A stretch of DNA of 64,000 nt from Amycolatopsis sacchari (GCF_900114035.1 NZ_FORP01000002.1:124001-188000); one strand, 5' to 3'; numbered from the stretch's first letter, positions 1-8,477 are shown. The notes: generated from the sequence alone by a model not told the origin. Made by a program: numbers and translations.

Positions 1-18
1 CCGCGAGGGGCATCCGAC

Positions 19-609
19 GTGACGCAGGTTTTCCTCAACTACCGCGCGGCCGACGACCCGTTCGGCGTGACCATGCTGGACCAGGTGCTGTCGGCGCGGT
101 TCGGTCCCGACGCCGTCTTCCTGGCGTCGAAATCCATTCCGCCGGGCGCCGACTGGGAACGGGAGATGTTCCAGGCGGTCGCGGACTCCGCCGCGCTATT
201 GGTGATCATGGGACACAATTGGCTCGACGCCAGGAACGAGCGGGGACAACGCAGGCTCGACGATCCGGAGGACTTCGTCCGGCGGGAGATCATCACCGCC
301 GAAGAGCTGGGCAAGAGGGTGATTCCGGTGCGGCTCGGGGTGCCCCGGCTCGCCGCCGGCGCCTATCCCCCGGAACTGCGGGTGCTCGCCGGCAAGCAGG
401 ACATCGAAATCCGTTTCCGCAGCGCCCGGATAGACGTCGAGCACCTGGTCGCGAAGCTGCGTGAACACATTCCCGCGCTCCGCCGCGCCGCACCCGGGGA
501 GAAGAGCCCGGCGAAGTTCGCGGTGCACGGCGAAAGGATCGGCCAGGTGACGCAGGCCGAGCGGTTCACGGTGCACGGCGACTTCAACGCCGGCCTGCCG
601 CCCGCCTGA
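19..609 (+). CDS. TIR-domain protein, probable effector of the operon
   Basis: 196 aa. The N-terminal ~155 residues read as a bacterial TIR domain: an opening strand (VFLNYRAAD, residues 4-12), a BB-loop-like SIPPGADW (39-46), and DFVRREI (85-91) followed by the strand RVIPVRL. E90 sits where TIR NADases carry their catalytic glutamate. Bacterial TIR domains commonly degrade NAD+ in anti-phage or stress responses; that activity is inferred here. The tail (166-196) carries two copies of an F-x-V-H-G motif, and a related FTVEGDF occurs in the next gene, suggesting a shared docking or sensing strand. The GTG start has GAGGGG 8 bases upstream. First of eight same-strand genes, although the operon could begin left of the window. 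Confidence 0.85.
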   Translation: MTQVFLNYRAADDPFGVTMLDQVLSARFGPDAVFLASKSIPPGADWEREMFQAVADSAALLVIMGHNWLDARNERGQRRLDDPEDFVRREIITAEELGKRVIPVRLGVPRLAAGAYPPELRVLAGKQDIEIRFRSARIDVEHLVAKLREHIPALRRAAPGEKSPAKFAVHGERIGQVTQAERFTVHGDFNAGLPPA

Positions 610-623
610 AACCGGAGCACGCG

Positions 624-2768
624 TTGACCGACGACAAACCCCCGGAGCCGGAGCCGAAGCCTCCCGAAACTCCGGAAAACCCGCCGCCGCAGGGGAACCG
701 CGACGCCGAGGACTCCTCCGGCGCCCAGCCGCCGGGCCGCGACGAAGCCGTGAAACAGCTGCGTGGCGAGGCTTCCGCACTGTCCACCGCCCGCTTCGGC
801 AAGATCACCGCGGAGGGCATCGGCAGGCTCGAAGGCCTCAACGTCAACGTCTTCCAGGGCGAGTTCACCGTCGAGGGGGACTTCCTCACCGGCGGCGGCG
901 AGCGCAGGCGTGCGCCGAGGCGGGTCACCACGTCCGCCGTGAGCGCCGAAGCGATCGCGGAGGTCGACGACCACTTCGTACGCCCGGCGGACTTCGAGTC
1001 CGGGGTGGACGTGCTGTCGACGGGCAACCTCGTCGTCTTCTCCGGACCGGAGACGACCGGCAGGCGTACCCGCGCGCTCGCGACCGTCCTCACCGTGCTC
1101 CGGGAACGCGAGCTGCCCGGCGAGGTGCTCACGCTCGGCGAGCACGTGCTGGGCAACCCGAACTGGCGCATCCCGCCGGGCGCGTGCGGGCTGCTGGTGG
1201 TGGACCGGCCCAACGCGCAGCGCAAGTACGCCGCGGAGGGCATCGGCGACCTGTGGCTGACGGAGACGTCGAAGCGCCTGGCCGGGCAGGGCGCGTTCCT
1301 CGCCGTCGTCACCGGTCCCGTCCGCGGGTCGCTGGCGTCCGCGCCCCGCGCGTCCGACTTCGTGCTCGACGACCTCGAACTGCCCGATCCGATGGAGATC
1401 GTGCGCAAGCGCGTCCGCGGCGAGCTGCCGTGGCTCGCCGGTGAACTCGACGACCGGCTCGCCGGCACCGAACTGGCGCTGCTGCTCGCCGAACGGGACG
1501 ACCCGGGGTTCGCCCAGCGGGCCGCCGCCGCGGTTTCCGAAGCGCTGCGGACCGAGGCCGACCTCGCCGCGGCCGTCGCGAAGCTGCGCAACGCCGAGGA
1601 GCAGGTGCGGGAGTGGCTGGACCGCGCGCCGGAGCTGGAGGAGATCGCGTTCGTGCTCGCCACCGCGACGCTGGAGGGGGCGAGCTACCTCAGCATCGCG
1701 GACGCGGCGGTCGCCCTGTACCGCAAGCTCAGCGGCAAATCCGGCGCGCTGACGCCGCGATACCTGCGGGGCCTGGCGGCGGGCTGGCGCTGGATCGACC
1801 GCACCGACACCGACGGCACGCCCACGCTGCGGTTCCGGCACGACCGCCTGCGTCCCGTGGTCCTCGCGCTCACCTGGACCGAACTGGACGGTGCCAGAGC
1901 CGACGTCCTGGACTGGCTCAAGAGCCTCAACGAGCACAGCGACGTCGAGGTGCGGGCCAGGGCCGCGCAGGCCGCCGGGCTGCTCGCGAACAACGACTTC
2001 GACCACGGCGTGCACCGTTTCCTGCTGCCGTGGGCGGGGGCGGCGTCCTTGCGGCTGCGGCAAAGCGCCGCGTACGGGCTCAACGTCGCCGCGACGCTGG
2101 GCAGGCACGCCGACCGCGCTTGGTCCTATGTGGAGCAGTGGGCTGACCTCGTGCACTCGACCGGCTCCAGGCGGTTGCCCGCGACCGCGGCGATCGCGGC
2201 GGGCGGACCGCTCGGCGTCCGGTACCCCGACCGCGCGCTGCGGGTGCTGCGCGCGCTCGTGTGCGACGGGCACTGGGGGCTGCTGGAACCCGCGGCGGTG
2301 AGCACGCAGGCGTTGCTGGAGGCGGGACGCGTCGGCGAGGTGCTGACCGCGTTGCTGGACTGGACGAAACCGGCGAGGGTGACCGAGCCCGTGGAGAAGG
2401 CGCTGACGATGTTCGCCTTCGCCGCGCTGCCACCGGATTCCTCCGCGCACGACTGGCCGCTGCTGCTCCGGCACGCCGACGAGCACCGCGAAGCGCTGCC
2501 CGAGCTGTGGGGCAGGGCGCTGGCCTGCGAGCCGGTGCGCCCGCTGGCGCTGGACGCGCTGCGCGAGTGGGTCCGCGTGGCCGACCGGGACGACGAAGCG
2601 TTCGACGTCGTGCTGAGCCTGCTGGGCGGTATCGCGGACCGGGGTGAGAGCGACTACTCGCGCCTGTGCCACGCGCTCTACGACTGGGCCACCGACCGCG
2701 AGCTGCCGTCGGACGCGGCCGCCGAGCTGCACGACGAACTGGTGGAAGCAGGGGAAGGACCGGGATGA
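624..2768 (+). CDS. Large protein with degenerate P-loop and helical repeats
   Basis: 714 aa from a TTG start, 14 bases after the TIR gene. Residues 1-45 are proline/acid rich and probably disordered. Residues 56-91 contain the motif FTVEGDF (81-87) that echoes the TIR protein's tail. A strand-loop of Walker A shape, SGPETTGRRT (140-149), lacks the usual GK[ST]. A Walker-B-like strand follows (LLVVD, 190-194). The second half is alanine/leucine-rich helical sequence of HEAT type (roughly 320-700). The layout resembles STAND-type or pseudo-NTPase conflict-system regulators, with an N-terminal adaptor, a central NTPase-like core and a superhelical C-terminus. I do not recognise a named family. 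The stop overlaps the next start (ATGA). Confidence 0.8.
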   Translation: MTDDKPPEPEPKPPETPENPPPQGNRDAEDSSGAQPPGRDEAVKQLRGEASALSTARFGKITAEGIGRLEGLNVNVFQGEFTVEGDFLTGGGERRRAPRRVTTSAVSAEAIAEVDDHFVRPADFESGVDVLSTGNLVVFSGPETTGRRTRALATVLTVLRERELPGEVLTLGEHVLGNPNWRIPPGACGLLVVDRPNAQRKYAAEGIGDLWLTETSKRLAGQGAFLAVVTGPVRGSLASAPRASDFVLDDLELPDPMEIVRKRVRGELPWLAGELDDRLAGTELALLLAERDDPGFAQRAAAAVSEALRTEADLAAAVAKLRNAEEQVREWLDRAPELEEIAFVLATATLEGASYLSIADAAVALYRKLSGKSGALTPRYLRGLAAGWRWIDRTDTDGTPTLRFRHDRLRPVVLALTWTELDGARADVLDWLKSLNEHSDVEVRARAAQAAGLLANNDFDHGVHRFLLPWAGAASLRLRQSAAYGLNVAATLGRHADRAWSYVEQWADLVHSTGSRRLPATAAIAAGGPLGVRYPDRALRVLRALVCDGHWGLLEPAAVSTQALLEAGRVGEVLTALLDWTKPARVTEPVEKALTMFAFAALPPDSSAHDWPLLLRHADEHREALPELWGRALACEPVRPLALDALREWVRVADRDDEAFDVVLSLLGGIADRGESDYSRLCHALYDWATDRELPSDAAAELHDELVEAGEGPG

Positions 2769-3754
2769 CGCAGACCTACGACCCGATCATCGAGGTGACC
2801 GAGCTCCGGCGATTCCGGCTGCTGGAGCCGTTGCGGGCGCCGGCGCTGGGCACGGCGCTGGTACTGGAACCCGCGACCGGCAAGCCGCTGGTGGTCCGCC
2901 CCGGCGACCGGGTGCCGGACTCGCGGACGGGGCACTACCGCCGGGTGCACCTGATCAACACGGCCAACCGCGGCCTGGAGTTCACCGAGACGGTCGCGAG
3001 CGCGGACCCGGCCTTCCCGTTCACCGTCACCGTCGGGTTCGGCTGCCAGGTGACCGATCCGGTCGCCATCGCGAGGGACGGGGTGCGGGACATGACCGCG
3101 GCGCTGGCCCCCGCGCTGGGCAAGATCGTCAGGGACGTCGCCGCGCGGTACGACCCGTTGCGGCCGAGCCAGGCCGAGGCCGCGATCACGAGCACGCTCA
3201 ACTCCGCCTACCCCACGAGCGCCGTGCGGCTGACCGGGTTCACGGTGCGAGTGGTGACGGACGACGCGGCCGAGATCATGACCACCAGCCGCGAGCTGCG
3301 GGTGCAGGAGATGCGGCGGGACGCCATGCGCCCCATCGCGGGCGGTGGCAGGGAGGAGATGCTCGCGCACGTCATGGCGCTGACGCACGGCGACCCGACT
3401 CCCCTGCTCGACCGCGAGGAGGAGGCCAGGGAACGCGAAACGAGGGCCAAGCTCGACGTGCTGCGCACGCTCATGGGCTCCAGCGAGAACCTGGAGGGCT
3501 TCGACACCTCCGAGATCCGCAAGCAGGCGCTGACCGCGTTCTTCCCCGGTGACAGCCCGCTGATCGGCGGCAAGCGCGGCGGGATCAGGGACCGCATCGA
3601 CCGCACGAAGCCGCGGAAATCGCTCGAGGACGGCGGGGTGGTCGAGGGCAACACGCCGGAGGAGCCGGCCGAGCCGAAGGACAACGGTGGCGAGCGGCGG
3701 GCGAGCAGGGTGCGGGGCACCGCCAGTGCGCCGGCGAAGTCCACGGAAGACTGA
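2765..3754 (+). CDS. SPFH/band-7-like protein
   Basis: 329 aa, ATG overlapping the previous stop. Residues ~28-180 have the alternating strand pattern of SPFH/band-7 domains (stomatin, flotillin): a strand pair (RRVHLINTANRGLEF), then FPFTVTVGFGCQVTDPVAIA and a long helix. A charged helical stretch follows (EMRRDAMRPI, EEEARERETRAKLDVL) that could form coiled coils for oligomerisation. The last ~60 residues are low-complexity and basic/acidic. No transmembrane segment is visible, so any membrane association would be through partners such as the last protein of the operon. SPFH proteins usually assemble into rings and scaffolds. The family call is by pattern, not by a motif unique to SPFH. Confidence 0.75.
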   Translation: MTQTYDPIIEVTELRRFRLLEPLRAPALGTALVLEPATGKPLVVRPGDRVPDSRTGHYRRVHLINTANRGLEFTETVASADPAFPFTVTVGFGCQVTDPVAIARDGVRDMTAALAPALGKIVRDVAARYDPLRPSQAEAAITSTLNSAYPTSAVRLTGFTVRVVTDDAAEIMTTSRELRVQEMRRDAMRPIAGGGREEMLAHVMALTHGDPTPLLDREEEARERETRAKLDVLRTLMGSSENLEGFDTSEIRKQALTAFFPGDSPLIGGKRGGIRDRIDRTKPRKSLEDGGVVEGNTPEEPAEPKDNGGERRASRVRGTASAPAKSTED

Positions 3755-3755
3755 C

Positions 3756-4763
3756 GTGGAGGTCCGTCCGGTGCTGCGTGGCTCCGCGAAGCTGTGGCAG
3801 CACGAGGAAACCGGTTTCGCCGCCGTGGGCGTGTGCACCGAGCGGATCGCCGAACGGGGTGAGGACGCCGATCCACTGCTGCTGTTCCACCGGCCCACGC
3901 GCCACGGCCTGCTGGCGGTCTTCGACGGCGTCGGCGGCGCGGGCCGCGGCACGGCAGGACGAGCGGGCACCGGCCTCGACCGCACGCAGGCCTGGGTCGC
4001 GTCGCGGCGCGTCCGCGGTCTGGTCGAGGAGTGGTTCACCACGGACCGCACGGGCGACCTGCGTGAGCGGATCGTCGCCCGCCTCGCGGCGGGCACGCGC
4101 CGGGGCAGCCGCGTCCGCGGCAGCATCGCGCGGGAGTTCCCCAGCACGTTCGCGGGGCTGGCCTTCCAGCTCGGCGAGACGGGCGTGCGGTGGGAGGTGC
4201 TGTGGGCCGGGGATTCCCGTTGCTACGTCGCGGAACCAACGCTCGGGCTGCAGCAGCTCAGCCGCGACGACACCGACTCCGCCGACGCGCTCGAACTGCT
4301 CGTGCAGGACCCGCCGATGACGAACATGGTCAGCGCGAGCCGCGACTTCCAGCTCAACCGCTGGCAGGGTTCGACGCTCCGCCCCTGCCTGCTCGTCTGC
4401 GCGACCGACGGCTTCTTCGGCTACGTCGACACGCCTGCGGAGTTCGAGTACCTCCTGTGGGACACGTTGCTGTCCGCGCAGGAGATCACGCACTGGTCGG
4501 CGCTGCTGGCGGAGCGCGTGACGGCCTACACCGGGGACGACGCCTCGCTGGTCGTGGCCGCGCTCGGGTTCCGGACGTTCGACGAGCTGCGGGCGAGTTT
4601 CCGGACCAGGCGGGACCTGCTGCACACCGAGCACGCCGAGCCGATGCGGCTCGCCCGCGAGCACGGCAGGGCGGCGCTGGTCCCGGCGCGCGAACGGTCG
4701 TGGCGGCTGTACCGGCGGCTCTATGAACGGCGGCTGCCCGGCGCGGAGGGGGAGGTCCGGTGA
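3756..4763 (+). CDS. PP2C-type protein phosphatase
   Basis: 335 aa from GTG, one base after the previous stop. It carries the PP2C signature set in order: FDGVGG (56-61), WAGDSRCYV (151-159), CATDGFFG (216-223) and TGDDASLVV (260-268). These aspartates bind the two catalytic metal ions, so it is predicted to be an active Mn/Mg-dependent Ser/Thr phosphatase. It lacks membrane segments. Its position directly before a Ser/Thr kinase and a vWA protein matches the TerY-P triad, where phosphatase and kinase act as an opposing pair on a shared target. The stop overlaps the kinase GTG start (GTGA). Confidence 0.9.
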   Translation: MEVRPVLRGSAKLWQHEETGFAAVGVCTERIAERGEDADPLLLFHRPTRHGLLAVFDGVGGAGRGTAGRAGTGLDRTQAWVASRRVRGLVEEWFTTDRTGDLRERIVARLAAGTRRGSRVRGSIAREFPSTFAGLAFQLGETGVRWEVLWAGDSRCYVAEPTLGLQQLSRDDTDSADALELLVQDPPMTNMVSASRDFQLNRWQGSTLRPCLLVCATDGFFGYVDTPAEFEYLLWDTLLSAQEITHWSALLAERVTAYTGDDASLVVAALGFRTFDELRASFRTRRDLLHTEHAEPMRLAREHGRAALVPARERSWRLYRRLYERRLPGAEGEVR

Positions 4764-5725
4764 AGCTCGGCGAGACGGTCAACGGCTACCTGGTCGTCAG
4801 CAAACCGACGAACGCCGGCGCGGGCAAGTGCCTGTGGGCCTTCGCGGAGAAGGACGGCCAGGAGTACTTCGTCAAGGAGTTCCTCGAACCGAAGCGGCCG
4901 AAGCCGGATTCGATGGGCTCGATCGAGGACAAGCAGCGCCGGTACGCGGAGTGCCGCCGCTTCGAGGAACGGCACCGCAGGGTCGCGTCGTTGCTGCGCG
5001 CCGACCACCCGCTCGCCGGGAACCTCGTGCTGACCAAGGACTTCTTCGCCGAGGGCACGCGCTACTACAAGGTCACGAGGCGCATCAGGGGCGAGGATCG
5101 GCAGCCGCACGAACTCGACTCGGAGCGGCAGGCGATCGTGCTGCGCACCCTCGCCGACAGCCTGGCGCTGCTGCACGAGCACGGGATCGTGCACGGCGAC
5201 CTCAAGCCGGACAACGTGCTGCTGTACCGGCCGCCCCGCAGTGACGTCTACACCGCGAAGCTGATCGACTTCGACGACGCCTACCCGGCGGGAGAACCAC
5301 CGGACCCGGACTCGATCGGCGGCAACCCGGTCTACGGCGCACCGGAATGGTTGCGGTACGTGCGGGGCGACCCGGGCGCCGAACTCACGCAGGCGGCCGA
5401 CATGTTCGCGTTCGGCCTGCTTATCCACACGTACCTGTTCGGTGCCCCGCCGGCGGTTCCGCCGGGGTACGACTCGGCGGCGGCCGCCGTGCTCGCCGGG
5501 GAACCGCTCACGTGGGACCCGCGGCTCGCAGGCGCGCCGGCCGGGCTGCTGCGGGCGCTGGCGCACGCCGATCCGGGGCAGCGGCCGGACATCACCGCTG
5601 CCGCGGCCGTCCTGTCCCGCGACGGGGCCAACCGGGTGCGGATCAACCTCGCCGGCCGTACCCGGGTGCCGCCGGGATCGGGCCGCCTCCGCATCAACCT
5701 CACGGGAAACGGGAGAAGGTCATGA
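4760..5725 (+). CDS. Ser/Thr protein kinase of the TerY-P type
   Basis: 321 aa from GTG, overlapping the phosphatase stop. Kinase features are YFVKEF with the ATP-anchoring lysine K39, a helix with ECRRFEERHRR, the catalytic loop HGDLKPDN (145-152), LIDFDDAY (168-175) where kinases have DFG, and GAPEW (193-197) as the APE equivalent. The loop is HGD rather than HRD, so activation-loop arginine control is absent, and DFD replaces DFG. No transmembrane or PASTA region is present, which makes it a soluble kinase. The tail holds a repeated RVRINLAG / RLRINLTG motif of unknown role. It likely works with the adjacent PP2C and vWA genes. The stop overlaps the next start. Confidence 0.9.
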   Translation: MKLGETVNGYLVVSKPTNAGAGKCLWAFAEKDGQEYFVKEFLEPKRPKPDSMGSIEDKQRRYAECRRFEERHRRVASLLRADHPLAGNLVLTKDFFAEGTRYYKVTRRIRGEDRQPHELDSERQAIVLRTLADSLALLHEHGIVHGDLKPDNVLLYRPPRSDVYTAKLIDFDDAYPAGEPPDPDSIGGNPVYGAPEWLRYVRGDPGAELTQAADMFAFGLLIHTYLFGAPPAVPPGYDSAAAAVLAGEPLTWDPRLAGAPAGLLRALAHADPGQRPDITAAAAVLSRDGANRVRINLAGRTRVPPGSGRLRINLTGNGRRS

Positions 5726-6420
5726 GCGCGCAAGGCAACAACCTGCAGTACGCGGTCGACATCGTGCTGTGCGTCGACGCGACGCTCAGCATGCGGCCGA
5801 TCCTCGACGACGTGAAGCACAGCGCGCTGTCGTTCCCCGGCAGGCTGGCGCAGGAGATGAAGGACAAGGGGCGCGGGATCAGCAGTCTCCGGCTCAAGGT
5901 CATCGCCTTCCGCGACTTCGGCGACCGGGCCGACGACGCGATCTCGGAAAGCCCTTTCTTCTCGGTGCCGCACGAACTCGACGACTTCGAGCGCACGGTG
6001 CGGGAGCTGACACCCAGCGGTGGCGGCGACGAGCCGGAGTCCGGGCTGGAGGCACTGGCGCTCGCGATGGCGTCCAAGTGGGAGACGGGGCTCGACCGGC
6101 GGCGGCACGTGATCGTCGTGTTCACCGACGCGCCCGCGCACCCGCTCGGCGACCGCCGGCAGCGCGCGGCGCACACCTACCCCGCCTCGATCCCGTCCTC
6201 TTTGGACGGACTGTTCGAGCAGTGGGGGCACCGGCAGAGCCCGCACGCGCTGATGGAGAACTCGGCCAAGCGGCTGCTCGTCTTCGCACCCGAGGAGTAC
6301 CCGTGGACCGACATCGCCGACGACTGGAACCACACCCTGTTCTTCCCGTCGACGGCGGGCGAGGGGCTGGAGGAGTGGGAGATGGACGAGATCATCGCGA
6401 CGATCGCCAACAGCCTGTGA
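5722..6420 (+). CDS. von Willebrand factor A protein (TerY-like)
   Basis: 232 aa, ATG overlapping the kinase stop (ATGA). A vWA fold with a MIDAS-type metal site: DATLSM (D19, T21, S23), GGGDEPES (100-107) and VVFTDAP (132-138). It is short, soluble and single-domain, like TerY. In TerY-P triads the vWA protein is thought to be the substrate or scaffold acted on by the paired kinase and phosphatase; that role is inferred here from gene order. The stop overlaps the GTG of the next gene. Confidence 0.9.
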   Translation: MSAQGNNLQYAVDIVLCVDATLSMRPILDDVKHSALSFPGRLAQEMKDKGRGISSLRLKVIAFRDFGDRADDAISESPFFSVPHELDDFERTVRELTPSGGGDEPESGLEALALAMASKWETGLDRRRHVIVVFTDAPAHPLGDRRQRAAHTYPASIPSSLDGLFEQWGHRQSPHALMENSAKRLLVFAPEEYPWTDIADDWNHTLFFPSTAGEGLEEWEMDEIIATIANSL

Positions 6421-6983
6421 CCAGGCGGCTGTTCCGGTCCCGAGCCCGCCTGGAGTGGCGGTACGAACCGGGTCCCGGTCACGAACTGCGCCAGTACCTC
6501 GGCGGGGCGCCGACCGGCCGGGTCGCGATCACGGCGTGGGACTGTCCTGATCGGACACACCTGGTGGGGCCGGACGTCTTCCTGATCAGGGACCACACCA
6601 CGCTCACCGTCACCGAGCAGCCGCGGCACGGGCTGGGCAGCGCGGTCCGGCTGCAGGTCGCGCTCGCCTCGTGCCGGGACGCGCAGCTGGTGGACGAGCC
6701 GGGGCTGCCCGGTACCGCGCCGATCCGGTTCACGTTGACGGTCCGGCTGGGCCGGGCCGCGGTGGACGTGCCGCTGTGGTTCTCCGCCGGGTCACGGCCG
6801 TTCCTGCAGCGGCTGGCGGCGGAGATCCAGGCGGGTGCCGTGGTGGCGCGGAAGAAGCGGGCGGCGGAGGTGCTGACCCCGCTCGTGGTGGACACCGCGC
6901 CGGGCTCCGCGGAGTGGATCGTGTTCCGCGCCAGTGGCGACGAGGATGCCGTCGTGCCGCGGTGGAGCGGGGAGGTTCCGTGA
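6417..6983 (+). CDS. Operon protein of unknown family
   Basis: 188 aa from GTG, overlapping the vWA stop (GTGA). It starts basic (TRRLFRSRARLEW) and is then strand-rich, with alternating hydrophobic segments (GRVAITAWDC, DVFLIRDHTTLTV, IRFTLTVRLG). A final amphipathic helix (FLQRLAAEIQAGAVVARKK) precedes the last strands. The shape is compatible with a PH-like barrel, but no family motif is recognised. Tight coupling on both sides says it is made together with the kinase/phosphatase/vWA set, perhaps as an adaptor or substrate. Confidence 0.75.
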   Translation: MTRRLFRSRARLEWRYEPGPGHELRQYLGGAPTGRVAITAWDCPDRTHLVGPDVFLIRDHTTLTVTEQPRHGLGSAVRLQVALASCRDAQLVDEPGLPGTAPIRFTLTVRLGRAAVDVPLWFSAGSRPFLQRLAAEIQAGAVVARKKRAAEVLTPLVVDTAPGSAEWIVFRASGDEDAVVPRWSGEVP

Positions 6984-7687
6984 CGGCGGCCTGGGTGTGC
7001 GACTCGTGCGAGACCAACAACCTGCCGGGTGCGGCGACGTGCCGGAACTGCCACCGTGCGCCGGGGAGTGCGCGGGGTGTGCCGGAGCAGGTGTCGTTCA
7101 CGTCGCCCGAGGAGCCTGAGCCGACGTTCGTGGAGTCGAAGCACGCCGAGCCACCGCGCATCACGCTCACCCCGCCGCCTCCGCCGCCACCGCGTCCGGT
7201 CCGGCCCGCTCCGCCGCCGCGGTCACCGTTCGCGCCCCCGCCCAGGCCGCCGCGGCCGAGCCGGGCGATGCCGGGTACCGGGAAGGTCGTGCTCGGCACC
7301 GCGGGGGTGATCCTCGGGATGATCGTCGTGAGCAGGGCGATGAACTCGCACGACAGCACGAGTCCGGCTGCCACGCCCCCGGTGTGTCCCGCGGTGGTGG
7401 CGCGGTGGCTGCCGGGTGGCGCGGCCACGCTGGTCGTCCAGTACCGGACGGACAAGCACGTGGTCACGCTGTGCCGGGACGGCTCGGGACGGTTGTACTA
7501 CGACGGTCAGGTGCGGGGCGCTCCGGCGGATTCCGAGAACCACATCTCGCTCGCGGCGACGGAAACGCCGAGCGGGTACGTCGCGCGGAACGGGCCTTAC
7601 GTGTACGAGATCGTCGGTTCGCAGTTGACGGTCACCAACCAGGGCAGGCCAGTGTCACGGATGCCGCTGACGCAGGTAGCGCCGTGA
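6980..7687 (+). CDS. Zinc-ribbon, proline-rich, single-pass membrane protein
   Basis: 235 aa from GTG, overlapping the previous stop (GTGA). The N-terminus is a RanBP2-like zinc ribbon with cysteines 7, 10, 21 and 24 (WVCDSC, ATCRNC). A long Pro-rich linker (60-95) follows, then one membrane helix (about 102-119, VVLGTAGVILGMIVV), then a ~115-residue outer domain rich in strands with two cysteines (PVCPAVV, VTLCRDG). The expected topology is ribbon inside and strand domain outside, so it could anchor the operon's soluble proteins at the membrane. Last gene of the operon; the next gene is convergent 4 bases away. Confidence 0.82.
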   Translation: MTAAWVCDSCETNNLPGAATCRNCHRAPGSARGVPEQVSFTSPEEPEPTFVESKHAEPPRITLTPPPPPPPRPVRPAPPPRSPFAPPPRPPRPSRAMPGTGKVVLGTAGVILGMIVVSRAMNSHDSTSPAATPPVCPAVVARWLPGGAATLVVQYRTDKHVVTLCRDGSGRLYYDGQVRGAPADSENHISLAATETPSGYVARNGPYVYEIVGSQLTVTNQGRPVSRMPLTQVAP

Positions 7688-7691
7688 CGCC

Positions 7692-8426
7692 TCACAGGCG
7701 CCACTGCCACCCCGCCTCACGCAAGGCTTCCGCGCGCGCCAGAACGGCGTCGAGGCGGGTGGCGGATTCCTCGGCACGCCAGTAGCGTTCGGAGGCCGTG
7801 GTCTGCGTGGAATGCTTGCGGTACAAGGTACTCGGCTCGGCGATGAACACCCCGGGCGCCACGGCCTCGGCCGCGAGGAGGAGGCCGATCGTCTCGGCGC
7901 CGGTGAGGGCGGGCCAACCGCCGAGCGCGCGCACGAGGGCCGTGTGGGCCGCGAACGTCGCCGCCAGCACGGACAGCCGGTCCGCGCACTGCTCGGCGAG
8001 GAAGCGGCCGGGCTCGACCGGACCGTCCGGCGGGTCGTACGGCCCTGGCACGGTGGAGCCGTCGGGCAGCAGGTCGAGAGCAGCTGAGGTGCACCAGGCG
8101 GCCGTGCCCAGCGCCTGAATGTCCCGGTCGAGCGCACCCGGCAGGAGGACGTCGTCGGCGTCGAAGGTGCGCAGGAGTGTGCCGGACGCGCGAGTCAACG
8201 CCATGGTGCGCGCAACGGCGGCGCGGGCGGGGAGTCCGTGCCCGATCCGCACCCGCTCGTCCGGCGGCAGGACGCGCTCGGCCAGCCCGGTGTCACCGTC
8301 CTCCTGGAGGCACCACTCCCAGTCCCAGCCGTCGGGCAACTCCTGCTTGACGAGGGATTCGTACGCCTCGGCGAGGTAATCGCGCGCACCGGGGTGAACG
8401 GCGCTGATGACACTGATCGTCGGCAC
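7692..8426 (-). CDS. Family 2-like glycosyltransferase
   Basis: 244 aa from GTG. The fold signs are those of GT-A: an N-terminal strand (ISVISAV, 4-10), a helix with EAYESLVKQ, and an acidic FDADD (88-92) for metal/nucleotide-sugar binding after a helix rich in small residues. It is small and soluble with no membrane anchor. It ends 4 bases from the convergent end of the TIR operon and is not part of it. Acceptor and sugar are not predictable. Confidence 0.75.
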   Translation of the reverse strand: MPTISVISAVHPGARDYLAEAYESLVKQELPDGWDWEWCLQEDGDTGLAERVLPPDERVRIGHGLPARAAVARTMALTRASGTLLRTFDADDVLLPGALDRDIQALGTAAWCTSAALDLLPDGSTVPGPYDPPDGPVEPGRFLAEQCADRLSVLAATFAAHTALVRALGGWPALTGAETIGLLLAAEAVAPGVFIAEPSTLYRKHSTQTTASERYWRAEESATRLDAVLARAEALREAGWQWRL

Positions 8427-8477
8427 GGGATCATCCTGTCAGGAGGGGGTGACGCGACCTGCGACGATCCCTGGGCC

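Noticed and set aside
363..2732. A 789-codon open frame on the minus strand opposite the 714-aa operon gene
   Set aside because: Arg/Pro/Gln-rich with no domain, exactly opposite a gene with coupled starts; a typical artefact of high-GC third positions.
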